Positions 1 to 8,455 of a stretch of DNA of 64,000 nucleotides are shown here, in pieces; position 1 is the stretch's first letter, and the number at the start of each line of letters is the position of its first letter. Both the position numbers and the translations under genes were made by a program. The stretch is from Dehalococcoidia bacterium UBA1141 (GTDB taxonomy: Bacteria; Chloroflexota; Dehalococcoidia; Lucifugimonadales; UBA3495): positions 1-64,000 of the forward strand of contig DCAE01000135.1 of the NCBI GenBank assembly GCA_002311385.1, in the 5' to 3' direction. The notes below the pieces were generated by a model. That model worked only from the letters and a program-made list of their open reading frames with translations. It was not told where the DNA came from and made no database searches.

Positions 1-30
1 GGGATTAAAACCGTATATGCGCAACCAAAT

Positions 31-61
31 GCCGAGCCTTTCGACAAACATAAGGCTCGGC
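31..61. terminator. Rho-independent-type hairpin at window edge
   Basis: A perfect 10-bp inverted repeat (31-40 and 52-61) encloses an 11-base loop. On the plus strand it is followed by ATTTTATTT, so it reads best as a terminator for a plus-strand gene ending left of the window. It also lies directly after the stop of the minus-strand lipoprotein remnant, where the trailing run ATTTGGTT is weaker, so it may serve both directions. Confidence 0.6.
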
Positions 62-64
62 ATT

Positions 65-331
65 TTATTTCTGGATTTCAATCTCCCAATCACCATCGGC
101 CCGCACCACTAGCGCATAAATCCCTGCCCTCAGGTCTATCTCTGAAGAAGTTGGGGATGACTCATGGCCGACTCTCAGCAACCTTTGGCCTTCAAAAACC
201 CCGGTATTATCCACCGCCAATACCTCGTCGCCCCCGTCGGCGTTAATCAACACCACAGAGAAAGCGCGGTTACCCAAATGGCTGGACCGAATCAGATATT
301 CGCCCCGGGGCAACCTGATCCACCGCTCCAT
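65..331 (-). CDS. Second repeat domain of a stop-interrupted lipoprotein
   Basis: An 88-residue open frame with no signal peptide. It is in the same frame as the lipoprotein upstream (362-1048) and separated from it by one TAG codon. Its sequence resembles the C-terminal domain of that lipoprotein: both have a hydrophobic beta-strand pattern, a G-F/A-x-V-S/I-type middle strand, and end in a W-x-I-x-V/I-x motif (GDWEIEI here, GPWTINV upstream). The similarity starts before the first ATG, in the codons right after the TAG, so this ATG is probably not a natural start. The piece is most likely the tail of a once continuous protein of about 327 residues. The function of the domain is unknown. It could still be made by reinitiation or readthrough. 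Confidence 0.5.
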   Translation of the reverse strand: MERWIRLPRGEYLIRSSHLGNRAFSVVLINADGGDEVLAVDNTGVFEGQRLLRVGHESSPTSSEIDLRAGIYALVVRADGDWEIEIQK

Positions 332-361
332 GTCATCACCACTCCGCTGGAACAGGGTGAG

Positions 362-1048
362 CTAAGGAGCAGTGCCTACGTTGCCATCAGCGGGAAAAAC
401 CTGGCCCACGTTGATAGTCCATGGGCCCTTGGCTTGGACCAGTATTCGGTGCGGACCGGGAACCAATCCAGTCCTGTTGCGGAGACTGACTGATACGCCC
501 CGCAAGCCAGCGTATGAGCCCTCGGTGTCAATTAGCTGAGCTTCTCCAACCAATTCGCCAAAGATAGAAACTCTAAATCCTTCCTCTCCCTTGTGGGTGG
601 CCTTAATCGCCACTACTCCCTCGGTCAAGTCGAATGGGCCTAGAACCAGGTCATTTCCGCCGGCGTAGGAAACAGAGAGTTTCCGGGGAATCCGTTGCGT
701 CAGAGGAGACCTGGACGTGGGAGTAGGGACTGCCACATTAGCTTCAGTCCTCTCACGCAAAGTTGGAGTGGCGGCAAAAATCGGCGTCACATTTGGGGTT
801 GCTGCTGGCGTGGGAGTGCCTCTGATTGAGGCCCGGATTGCGGCCACCCGTGTGGCCGCCACATCTACGGTGAGTAGCAATCTAGCTTCCGGTTTAGGCG
901 TGCCAACAGTGGTGGCAAAGGGCGCCAGCGTGGGGGTCGGCTGAGGGATTGGCGTGGGGGTGCTTATCGACCCAATGATACAGGCCGTGGATAAAAGCAC
1001 AGACGCAAGACCGAATAATAATTTGGGCCGCCGAAAAGTCTGAGCCAA
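362..1048 (-). CDS. Putative lipoprotein with Pro/Thr-rich linker
   Basis: I chose a TTG start at 1048 because upstream codons overlap the ThDP enzyme gene (ends at 1164) and because it yields an ideal lipoprotein signal. That signal has a short basic n-region (RRPK), a hydrophobic core and a lipobox LSTAC with Cys near residue 23. After it comes a low-complexity linker rich in Pro, Thr and Ala (TPTPIPQPTPT-like runs), typical of Chloroflexota surface lipoproteins, then one beta-rich domain of about 90 residues. A TAG at 362-364 ends the frame, but the same frame continues with a second copy of the domain (65-331). The protein probably sits outside the cytoplasmic membrane. No enzymatic motif is visible and the function is unknown. 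Confidence 0.65.
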   Translation of the reverse strand: MAQTFRRPKLLFGLASVLLSTACIIGSISTPTPIPQPTPTLAPFATTVGTPKPEARLLLTVDVAATRVAAIRASIRGTPTPAATPNVTPIFAATPTLRERTEANVAVPTPTSRSPLTQRIPRKLSVSYAGGNDLVLGPFDLTEGVVAIKATHKGEEGFRVSIFGELVGEAQLIDTEGSYAGLRGVSVSLRNRTGLVPGPHRILVQAKGPWTINVGQVFPADGNVGTAP

Positions 1049-1163
1049 CGTCTGAGCCGAAGAGCCGATCCAGTTTCGCCGCTTAGCTCTGACGTATTCC
1101 CAAGAGCGGATACCGGCAAAAGGCCAGATCGCCAAAACCAACCCTGACTTCCAGTTGGCGAGT

Positions 1164-2804
1164 TTAGAACTTGGAATACTCTCCCTCTTCCCTGGTAATG
1201 AACTCCAAGACCGCCGGTCGCCCGTTTTGCGTGACTTCCAGTCCGCGCCGGATTGCAGGGGTGATGTCATTTGGATCAGAGACCTTTTCGGCAAACGCTC
1301 CCAATGCCTGAGCCACTTCGGAAAACTGGCCGGAAAGACCTTTAACATTGTACTTTTCCACGCTGTATGGGAAACGGCTGTCCGAATAGATTGCCATGGT
1401 GGAGTTGTTGAGGATAATGGTCAAAATGGGTATTTCCGCACGGACGGCCGTTTCGATGTCCAATCCAACAGTTCCGAATGCAGCATCGCCCATCACGTTA
1501 ATCACCTGCTTGCCGGGAGCGGCCATCTTGGCTCCCATGGCCAAGCCCAGGCTGTAGCCCAACTGGGTAGACTTGCCCCAACCGACAAAGCTGCGGGGGT
1601 CCCTGGCCTCCCAGAACGGGACCACGTGTTCCCTAGAGCTGCCCGATTCGTGGGTAATTATAGTGTTGTTCAGGTCCACCGCATGCATCAGGTCCCAAAC
1701 AACCCGGTAGGGGTTTATGGGCGTTTCTTCCGAGGTGAGCTTGGGCATCCACTGTTCCAACCACTTATCGCGGATGGACTTTATCTCCTCCGTTAGGGCC
1801 TTGTTGGCGGGACGGCCATCCGACCCGCTCTGCCGTTTCAGTTCATCCAGCAGTTGTACCAAGATTAACTTTGCGTCGCCAGCCACGGGATAGGCGCATT
1901 TGATGTCCTTGTTCAGGTCGTCTGGGTCCACGGTGGCATGGACGATGGTCTTGCCTTCTGGTATAGGCGTGGCAAAGTTGCTCTTGGTGAAACTACAACC
2001 GATGCCAAAGACCAAGTCGGCTTGGTTCAGGAAATGGTATACCGTGGCCGGAATGCTGGTGCCGCCTGCGCCCAATGACAACGGATGATTCTCCGGAAAA
2101 CCGCTCTTGCCCGCCAGGGTGGTCATCACCGGCGCTTGTAAGAACTCAGCCACCCGCACCAATTCTCCGGTGGCTTCAGCGTAAAGAACCCCTTGACCGG
2201 CGTGGATTATCGGGTGCTCCGCAGCTAGCAGCGCCTCAGCGGCCCGGCGAATGCCTTCCGGGTCTCCAGCGGAACGCACGGGGATTGGCGGCTCGTAGTC
2301 GAAGAGAGCCTCGTCTAATTCTTCGCCCGCCACATCGGTGGGAATCTCCAGCAACACCGGCCCAGGCCGGCCACTGCGAAGCTTGGTAAAGGCGCGCCGC
2401 ATGAGCTCCGGCACCCTCTCCACCAAGTTTATCTCTTCCGACCACTTGGTAATGGTTTCGTAGCTGCGGGCGGGGAAGAAGTTGGGGTGGACTCCTTTCT
2501 TTTCCCGGCCCATGCCAGCGGGCAACAGGAGTATGGGCACGGAATCGGCATATGCTTGAGCCACGCCGCCGAAGGCGTTTTCTGCGCCCGGTCCGTTTTG
2601 CATTAAGAAAACGCCGGTGCGCTTACCGTTGGTCACCCTGGCATATCCGTCGATCATATGAACGCCGGTGCCTTCCTGCCTGAAGATTATCGGCCTGATT
2701 CCGGCGATGGCCACAGCCTCCAACAACGGTTGATAGGGAACGCAAGCGACGAACTCCACCCCTTCCATTTTCAGGATGTTTGCGATGGCGGTCACTCCGT
2801 TCAT
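1164..2804 (-). CDS. Thiamine diphosphate-dependent enzyme, acetolactate synthase-like
   Basis: A 546-residue protein with the three-domain layout of the ThDP-dependent decarboxylase/acetolactate synthase superfamily. The N-terminal Pyr domain has the catalytic Glu in RQEG (about residue 44). A central domain follows, and the C-terminal PP domain has the metal/ThDP motif as MGDAAFG (about 438-444) with NN at about 466-467. GDA in place of the more usual GDG is a tolerated variant. The substrate cannot be assigned. Known members include acetolactate synthase, sulfopyruvate decarboxylase, benzoylformate decarboxylase and oxalyl-CoA decarboxylase. No small regulatory subunit lies nearby, so biosynthetic IlvB is less likely. 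A MaoC-type gene ends 56 bp upstream on the same strand and may share the transcript. Confidence 0.85.
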   Translation of the reverse strand: MNGVTAIANILKMEGVEFVACVPYQPLLEAVAIAGIRPIIFRQEGTGVHMIDGYARVTNGKRTGVFLMQNGPGAENAFGGVAQAYADSVPILLLPAGMGREKKGVHPNFFPARSYETITKWSEEINLVERVPELMRRAFTKLRSGRPGPVLLEIPTDVAGEELDEALFDYEPPIPVRSAGDPEGIRRAAEALLAAEHPIIHAGQGVLYAEATGELVRVAEFLQAPVMTTLAGKSGFPENHPLSLGAGGTSIPATVYHFLNQADLVFGIGCSFTKSNFATPIPEGKTIVHATVDPDDLNKDIKCAYPVAGDAKLILVQLLDELKRQSGSDGRPANKALTEEIKSIRDKWLEQWMPKLTSEETPINPYRVVWDLMHAVDLNNTIITHESGSSREHVVPFWEARDPRSFVGWGKSTQLGYSLGLAMGAKMAAPGKQVINVMGDAAFGTVGLDIETAVRAEIPILTIILNNSTMAIYSDSRFPYSVEKYNVKGLSGQFSEVAQALGAFAEKVSDPNDITPAIRRGLEVTQNGRPAVLEFITREEGEYSKF

Positions 2805-2860
2805 TCGTTACCTCTCATTCATTTTCTGCCAACACGTTAGCCGCAGGGCTAATCACATCT

Positions 2861-3382
2861 TTAAGGCTGCGGCCAAGAGAAGGTTTGGGTGTAGTCCACC
2901 ACGGTTTCGCCCCTCTGATTGTGGCCACTCACTTGAAATGTGATGTAGTAGCCACGTTGGTCTTGCGATTTGCCTTGTGTGGTGGTCACGCTGGTGACTT
3001 CATCTTCGGGTGAAATCATTGCTCCGTGAAAATTTATCGATAGTTTTGATGTCGCAATAACCGAATCGCCAATCCCGGTGGTGGCGGTTCCTGTTGCGGA
3101 CGGGCTCGTGGATGCCGGAAGCACGCAACCCTTGGCCGCCGCGACTGCGCTGAGGTTAACCGGGGCCAAAGCTAACACCATGGCAGGTGGAGCGACGCCA
3201 GCAGGAAGTCCGGATTCCCTTGCTGCTGCTTGGCTGGTGTAGACCGGGTTTTCGTAGCGGGCAACACGGCAGAACTCGGCTATAAACTCGGGAGTGACGA
3301 GGACTACGTGAGGCGGTGAAGCATCGCCGCTTTCGGCCAAGTCCCAATCGTACACCGGTTGTCGAAGCATATAACTCGTCAA
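2861..3382 (-). CDS. MaoC/FAS1-type hot-dog dehydratase-like protein
   Basis: A 173-residue protein that matches the N-terminal half of MaoC-like or FAS1-type dehydratases. The segment VTPEFIAEFCRVARYENPVY is the usual 'do not start until bound' helix region of this fold, followed by GLPAGVAPPAMVLAL. The C-terminal half has the beta pattern INFHGAMISPEDEVTSVTTT and a final V-D-Y-T-x-T-F strand. Such proteins act as hydratases/dehydratases on acyl-CoA or form half of a two-subunit enzyme. The start is either TTG at 3382 or ATG at 3370, with no clear ribosome binding site for either. It is probably cotranscribed with the ThDP enzyme downstream, but the substrate is unknown. Confidence 0.7.
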   Translation of the reverse strand: MTSYMLRQPVYDWDLAESGDASPPHVVLVTPEFIAEFCRVARYENPVYTSQAAARESGLPAGVAPPAMVLALAPVNLSAVAAAKGCVLPASTSPSATGTATTGIGDSVIATSKLSINFHGAMISPEDEVTSVTTTQGKSQDQRGYYITFQVSGHNQRGETVVDYTQTFSWPQP

Positions 3383-3565
3383 ATGATTACTAACACGAGG
3401 TTGGGGTGCGTAGCAAGTTTAGGTGCCGTGGCTGGGGAGTGTCAATCGAGCTTAATCGGATCAGTAAAACGGGGCGGACAGCTTTGATGTAACCTGCCTG
3501 ATTAACTACTTGCTTCCGACGCACAGTCTCGGGGCTGCGCCAGCTTAGAAATATACTAAAAATCA

Positions 3566-3592
3566 AGAGGCCCGGAGAATTCTCCGGGTCTC
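3566..3592 (-). terminator. Rho-independent terminator after the HYR-domain gene
   Basis: A nearly perfect inverted repeat (a stem of about 12 bp, AGAGRCCCGGAGAA paired with its complement) lies 25 bp past the stop of the minus-strand gene at 3617. In minus-strand direction it is followed by CTTGATTTTTAG, and on the plus strand by CTCTTTTG. It most likely ends transcription of the large surface-protein gene. Confidence 0.75.
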
Positions 3593-3616
3593 TTTTGAGT
3601 AGCTTTACGGATTAGG

Positions 3617-4882
3617 TTATTTGCCCTTTCCACCCTTCTTGTTGGAATCAGCGTTGGCATTGTTCTTCTGTACCTTGACCATTACATCGTCCGCGCCTTC
3701 GAAGGGAGCGCCGTCGTTTAACTCACCGGTGAGGGTGAGGGTCACCACGTCTCCGTCCGCAGGCGGTGGGGCGATTGCCAACTCGGGCACCGGGAAGTGG
3801 ACCATCAGGTCGTCAATCCGGTCGCCGTCAACGTCGTCGATGTGGCCGTCGTGGGCCGCCCCGGCGCCGTTTAGTTCCAGGCTGGAGACGTCAATTCTGG
3901 TCACATCGACATCAGACGAACCGGGGACTACCACGGGCAGCACGCCATTCTTGCCCAGGTTCAGCTTGACGGACTGAATTTCCACGCCCAACACTAGTTC
4001 CACCGTTATGGTGAATAAAGCGTCTTCAGCAGCGTTCCCGGCGTTGTCTACAGCACTACAAGTGACCGTAGTTTCGCCGAGTGGGAAGGTAGAGCCCGAA
4101 ATAGGCAAACACGAGGCAGCGAACGTGCCATCTACGATGTCCTCAGCGTCGGCGGAGAAGTTCACCACAATTCCCGACAATCCGTTAGCCACAACGACTA
4201 TGTCGTCAAGCGCCGCGATGTTAGGCGGTGTTGTGTCTTCCACCGTAACTACCTGAGTAGCTGAAGCCGAGTTCTCGGTGGCGTCTTCGGCCGTCCAGAT
4301 CACGTCGGTGCTCCCAACCGGGAAGGTGGCTGGCGCGTCATTGGTTATAACAGGATTGGCATCAACTATGTCGGTGGCCGTTGCGCTACCGATGGCAACG
4401 GCTGTTTCCGCGCCGGTGGCTTCTTCCGTTACATCGGCCGGTATGGTGAGCACCGCATCCGTAGTATCAACCACGGACACCACTTGGACAGCCGTGGCTA
4501 AGTTGAGACTGGCATCCTCTGCCGTCCAGGTCACGTTGGTGTCACCCAAAGGATACGTAGCAGGAGCATCGTTGGTAACGACTGGACTGGGGTCAACGTC
4601 GTCGGAAACCGTGGGTGCCCCCAAGACCACTCCGTCAGCTCCACCGGTGAGATTGCCCTCTACCGTGACGTCGTCCGGAGCGGTAATGCTAGGCGCAGTA
4701 ATATCTGGGGCTACTGCCGTCCCCCTGAACCAGATGCCCATCGTGCTGGGAAGTACCCAGTTCTGGCAAGAACCTCGATTATTACTACAGCCGAACGCAA
4801 GGCCGCCGGGTTCGTACACGATTCCTCTTACCCAGGTTGGGGCATTGATTCCAAGATAGATGGCCTTGTATTTTGAGCCCAC
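3617..4882 (-). CDS. C-terminal part of a frameshifted surface protein (HYR repeats)
   Basis: This frame encodes a continuation of the fibrinogen-like region, then three or four HYR/Ig-like repeats of about 80 residues (signature N-D-A-P-A-T-x-P-x-G-x-T-x-V-x-W-T-A-E-D, then S-A-V-D-x-x-G-N-A at the end). A C-terminal module with a D-G-D-R-I-D-D-L motif and a Lys/Gly-rich tail follows. The open frame really extends upstream of this start to the G run at 5000-5005. Translated there it completes the fibrinogen-like domain left unfinished by the gene upstream (VFCDWAIGSTNKLGGFKLN, then FTRENVGSKYKA). It is therefore the 3' half of one gene of about 1248 codons spanning 3617-7362. The role is probably adhesion or polysaccharide binding outside the cell. 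Confidence 0.75.
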   Translation of the reverse strand: MGSKYKAIYLGINAPTWVRGIVYEPGGLAFGCSNNRGSCQNWVLPSTMGIWFRGTAVAPDITAPSITAPDDVTVEGNLTGGADGVVLGAPTVSDDVDPSPVVTNDAPATYPLGDTNVTWTAEDASLNLATAVQVVSVVDTTDAVLTIPADVTEEATGAETAVAIGSATATDIVDANPVITNDAPATFPVGSTDVIWTAEDATENSASATQVVTVEDTTPPNIAALDDIVVVANGLSGIVVNFSADAEDIVDGTFAASCLPISGSTFPLGETTVTCSAVDNAGNAAEDALFTITVELVLGVEIQSVKLNLGKNGVLPVVVPGSSDVDVTRIDVSSLELNGAGAAHDGHIDDVDGDRIDDLMVHFPVPELAIAPPPADGDVVTLTLTGELNDGAPFEGADDVMVKVQKNNANADSNKKGGKGK

Positions 4883-4935
4883 ATTCTCACGTGTGAAGGG
4901 ATCTTCACCCGGCGCTGAGTTGAGCTTAAAGCCTC

Positions 4936-7362
4936 CTAGTTTATTAGTAGAGCCGATAGCCCAGTCGCAAAAGACGATGTCAGGGTTGGCAACGGTGCTG
5001 GGGGGCTGACCAGTCCGTAGGCCATATGTGGTGCATGATTGTGCCCAGTGCCGGCTGTCAGGCTATCGGTCCTCGTGTACATTTTTTCCGGCAGATCGCG
5101 TAATTCATCATCTGGGTCGCCAGATCGGACGAGCCGGGTAACGTCTACCAATGTCCAGTTTCCATCGCCGCAGTTACTTCTAAAGAGGGCAGTTGGGGCC
5201 AAAGTCACATTTGCGGGATCGGGAATCGGGAAGCTTACGGCATCGCCATAGGACGTTATATTGCCTGCGGGCAGGCCGCGTTCGGACCGGGATAGAGCGA
5301 CTTCAGTGCTTCCCTGAGCTAGGTCGACAGCATTAATGTGGGCCCTCACCCATCGCTCTAGAGGATTGTAGCCGGCAGTGGCTTTGGTTAGGTCTTTTAC
5401 ACCAAGCCTGCCATAATCAAAAGTATGGGTGTTCAGATTGGCTTCCTCGCCATAGCCGGCGAGTGTCCATCCACCACCATCCGTGGTCATGTCACAGTAG
5501 ACGTTAACAAGGTCACCGCTCTGGCTCGGATCGATCCAGTACATGCCATCAGGGGTCGAACCGTCGGCTTCGAGGATTGCGCTGCAACTGCTGAGGGCGT
5601 TGGCTGGCACCTGGACTCCGCCGATCTCAGCGGTGAGCGGGTTTGCGTCGACGGTGAGACTATTAATGATGAAATCCTGGACGCAGACGCCGTTCCCGCC
5701 GTCGTCACAGCCTTCGGCCGGTTCGTCGAACGTGTCAAACCAGTTGCCGTCGAAAGTATTACCAGTGTTACTTCCGTTAGAGATAGGATTCGACGAGAAG
5801 AGGTTCTTAAAGTTGTTGCCCGTGACGACCATGTCGTTCATTCCGGTGACCACGTTTAACGCGCCACCAGTATGCGAGAAGGTGTTCCCTGTAAAAGTGT
5901 TGTGGCTGCCGTTCTTATGGCCCGTTACGAGGTCATCCGGATGCGCCCTCGCTATGTTATATTCCAGGGTATATGGACTGGCGTTTGGGTTGGATATTGT
6001 CACGCCGGAGTAGTTGCCTTTCGTGAAGGTATTGCCGGAAAAGGTGTTGTCGTTGCTGTAGTTCACTCCGAAGATATAGTAGAACGCGCTGAAAGTGTTA
6101 TTGGTAATGGTGGCACCGTCTGTTTCAAATATTTCCTGTTGGATGCCACCGTAGAACGTGTTCCCATCCAACAGATAGCCTCTAGTGTATTGGGTCAAAA
6201 GCGCGTTTCCACCAGGAGACATGGGAAGTCCGACCAGGTTGTCCTTGATAACGTGGCGGTTGGAGCAGGAGTTCAGATTTAGTTCGTTGACGCCGTAATG
6301 GCAACTGGGGTGTCCTGTACTGGAAATGCCTAGGTTCCTAGCCTTGATAGTGTTGTTCAATATTTTGATGTCGTCGGAATATCTGGTGACAATACCGTAG
6401 TTGACACCTGTGATGTCCAGGTTCTTGATGGTGATATCGTCGTTATACGAGACGTAAACCCCGTAAAAGGCGCCGTCGGGGAGTCTGCCGCCGGTGGTTG
6501 TGTGGCCGGCGCCGTCCAGGGTTATGCCGTCGTCTTCGATGACGAATGCATTTGACACATCCTGGGTCAATGTGCACGTGAGATTGTTCACGTCCCACGT
6601 TCCCACCTCAGCACAGTCACCGTGGGAATCGGTTGCGTCTAGAACCATAGTCGTATGGGGTCGAATGGTGAACCTGTCGAAGGAAGCAACAGCGCCAGCT
6701 ATGCTAGGGCCCTCGACGCGGAAGCCTATCCTGATGACCCCTGGATCGTAGCTCGTGGCGATGAAAGATGCCGTGTACTTGTTCGGAATTGGTCTTCTGG
6801 CGTCAAGCACCTCGATCTTGACGACCTTTGATGCCGCCGTGATTGACACCTTGAAGATGTGCATCGTGTTAAAGGCTAGGGTGAATCCCATATCCTGATT
6901 GCCAAAACCGCCAGGTCCCTCGACGCGTAATTGCCCACCAGCCAAGCCCGGATGAAATACGATCCGATTATCCCCGATCGATAGGCCGGCATTCCAGCCC
7001 CCGGGGCTTACTGCGTTCGTCCCAATCTCACCAGTGATGAACAGATCACCCGGAACTCCCGCCACGTCAAACACCGTTTCTCCGTCGCCGGTGGGACTCA
7101 TGTTGAGCCGGTTGTCCGTGCGAGGGGTGATGAATTCCCTGCTGACGACTAATTCGCTCGTCCCAGTCCGCGACCAGGCGGGATATTTCAAGAGCGTTTC
7201 GGCTGTGTCTGTCGTAAGAGTGCTGAAGTGCTCTGTAACGCTGACCCCAGGGCCATGGGCACTGGCGCTGCCAGCGGCAAACAATCCCAAGACCGCTAGG
7301 GCCACAGCAATCAATCCCAGGGTAAATATCTTTAACCCTGCTGCCGTATCTAACTTATACAT
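4936..7362 (-). CDS. N-terminal part of a frameshifted secreted beta-helix/fibrinogen-like protein
   Basis: Start ATG at 7362, chosen because GGAGG lies 4-5 bases upstream and because it gives a clean signal peptide (basic n-region, LGLIAVALAVLGLFAAG core, ASA-HG cleavage). Order of parts: a concanavalin-like sandwich region (about 35-235); a right-handed parallel beta-helix (about 275-560) with many N-N/T-x-F/I-x-G-N turns as in NosD-like proteins; and a fibrinogen-like module with CDMTTDGGGWTLAGYG. The frame then leaves the domain after GLVSPP and stops at 4936. Inserting one base in the six-base G run (5000-5005) restores the domain and joins it to the HYR frame. The protein is predicted to be extracellular. 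It may be a pseudogene, phase-variable, or wrongly sequenced here. Confidence 0.8.
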   Translation of the reverse strand: MYKLDTAAGLKIFTLGLIAVALAVLGLFAAGSASAHGPGVSVTEHFSTLTTDTAETLLKYPAWSRTGTSELVVSREFITPRTDNRLNMSPTGDGETVFDVAGVPGDLFITGEIGTNAVSPGGWNAGLSIGDNRIVFHPGLAGGQLRVEGPGGFGNQDMGFTLAFNTMHIFKVSITAASKVVKIEVLDARRPIPNKYTASFIATSYDPGVIRIGFRVEGPSIAGAVASFDRFTIRPHTTMVLDATDSHGDCAEVGTWDVNNLTCTLTQDVSNAFVIEDDGITLDGAGHTTTGGRLPDGAFYGVYVSYNDDITIKNLDITGVNYGIVTRYSDDIKILNNTIKARNLGISSTGHPSCHYGVNELNLNSCSNRHVIKDNLVGLPMSPGGNALLTQYTRGYLLDGNTFYGGIQQEIFETDGATITNNTFSAFYYIFGVNYSNDNTFSGNTFTKGNYSGVTISNPNASPYTLEYNIARAHPDDLVTGHKNGSHNTFTGNTFSHTGGALNVVTGMNDMVVTGNNFKNLFSSNPISNGSNTGNTFDGNWFDTFDEPAEGCDDGGNGVCVQDFIINSLTVDANPLTAEIGGVQVPANALSSCSAILEADGSTPDGMYWIDPSQSGDLVNVYCDMTTDGGGWTLAGYGEEANLNTHTFDYGRLGVKDLTKATAGYNPLERWVRAHINAVDLAQGSTEVALSRSERGLPAGNITSYGDAVSFPIPDPANVTLAPTALFRSNCGDGNWTLVDVTRLVRSGDPDDELRDLPEKMYTRTDSLTAGTGHNHAPHMAYGLVSPPAPLPTLTSSFATGLSALLIN

Positions 7363-7734
7363 GGTTCCTCCGTCAATTACATTTACATTGCATCTGGGGA
7401 TCTGGAATTCAGATTGTTGATTCAGAATGATCGACATCGATTCGCCGACAGGAAAGTTCAGTCGGACGAAATGTCTTTTTCCGAACCATAATGTGGAAAA
7501 CCTAATTAGTTGGAAACATTGCCTGCGTCTGCAATTTGGAGAAATTTGACCCGGCAGAAGTATTTATTCTCTACGTCCTTGTCCACCGAGTCAATATTAT
7601 TTAGTTACTATTACTTCACTATACATATCTATTTGCGTATGAGAATGTCCGGGGAAACGGCGGATAAAGAGTTGAAAACCCGGTGAATGTTGACCAGCAT
7701 TGTTCAAACGCCGTGAATCAAGGTCCACAAAAAA
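7363..7734. other. AT-rich intergenic region upstream of the surface-protein gene
   Basis: No convincing gene is visible. The stretch 7570-7640 is markedly AT-rich (TATTTAGTTACTATTACTTC-like) and would be a natural place for the promoter of the minus-strand surface protein, but I could not settle on a -35/-10 pair. Confidence 0.4.
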
Positions 7735-7761
7735 TGCCCCAACCTTTAAGAGATTGGGGCA
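7735..7761 (-). terminator. Rho-independent terminator after the PPOX gene
   Basis: An 8-bp perfect stem (TGCCCCAA / TTGGGGCA) with an 11-base loop. On the minus strand it is followed at once by TTTTTTG. It lies about 120 bp past the stop of the PPOX-family gene at 7879, whose transcript it should end. Confidence 0.8.
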
Positions 7762-7878
7762 TCAGGCTCCGTAAATTTCCCAGTTAATCCGTTAGTTCAA
7801 CGGATACCCAGCACATTTTGGTGGGCGCTTTGATGAGACGCGAACGCTACCCGGCTGGCCGACGAGAACCTGCATTAG

Positions 7879-8346
7879 CTAATTTCCGGGCACAGAGCCC
7901 CAGCAATTTATTCGGTCCGGGGTAATCCGGATAACCGGGTTATCATCCACGTCCATCATTCGGTATTGAGGGTATTTCTCCCGGAGCAGCCGCACCGCCT
8001 CAACTCGGTCATCGCCTTCCACCAATAGCTCAGCGCTACCGGTGACCTGCAAGTAGCCCAAGCGCTGCCAGTCGTCCTCATAGTGGTCCACCACGAAGGA
8101 AACGCGAGGGTTTTCTTGGATGTTTCTGACGCGGCGCAAACGGGTTAAGGCCACGCTCTTGGGCTTTCGGTCCAGCACGGAATAGATATGCCGACCGTCG
8201 AATGCGTAACAAACGGGTATGACGTTGGGGGCGCCGGAGGCGTCGGCTGTGGCCAAATGTGCGACCGGAGCGATTCTCAACCAGCGGATTTGGTCCTCAT
8301 TTAGGTCTTCCAGTAATTCGTCAGGCACAGCACTCACCATAGGCAA
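7879..8346 (-). CDS. PPOX-class (pyridoxamine oxidase-like) flavoprotein
   Basis: A 155-residue split-barrel protein of the pyridoxamine 5'-phosphate oxidase superfamily. The N-terminal part VAHLATADASGAPNVIPVCYAFDG and the later NIQENPRVSFVVDHYEDDW are the standard strands that bind the phosphate of FMN or F420. It ends with a short R-I-N-C-W-G-S-V segment. Length and sequence resemble the TIGR03668-like, F420-dependent group found in actinobacteria and Chloroflexota, but cofactor choice cannot be proved by eye. Start is TTG at 8346 or ATG at 8340, neither with a strong ribosome site. It is a single gene with its own terminator at 7735-7761. Probably a cytoplasmic redox enzyme with unknown substrate. 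Confidence 0.8.
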   Translation of the reverse strand: MPMVSAVPDELLEDLNEDQIRWLRIAPVAHLATADASGAPNVIPVCYAFDGRHIYSVLDRKPKSVALTRLRRVRNIQENPRVSFVVDHYEDDWQRLGYLQVTGSAELLVEGDDRVEAVRLLREKYPQYRMMDVDDNPVIRITPDRINCWGSVPGN

Positions 8347-8455
8347 TCAAAAAAATAATCATGCTTGGGCCTTCGGAACAGGGGACGCAGGGGTCAGAGT
8401 ATTTGAGTCGTTGCGACCATGGCTTACCGGCTTAGATCACGGGGCGCGCCGGGGT

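Noticed and set aside
65..331. TAG at 362 and TAA at 28830 read as recoded sense codons
   Set aside because: Other genes in the window end normally at TAG and TAA, so a genome-wide recoding is not plausible. Only TGA at 58696 has the context (CxxU motif and hairpin) of recoding.
1155..1796. A long plus-strand open frame opposite the ThDP enzyme
   Set aside because: It is fully antisense to a conserved enzyme with intact motifs and shows no protein family pattern. Treated as a shadow.
1164..2804. Assigning the ThDP enzyme as biosynthetic acetolactate synthase IlvB
   Set aside because: No IlvN or ilvC is adjacent, and its neighbours are MaoC and a lipoprotein, so only the superfamily is claimed.
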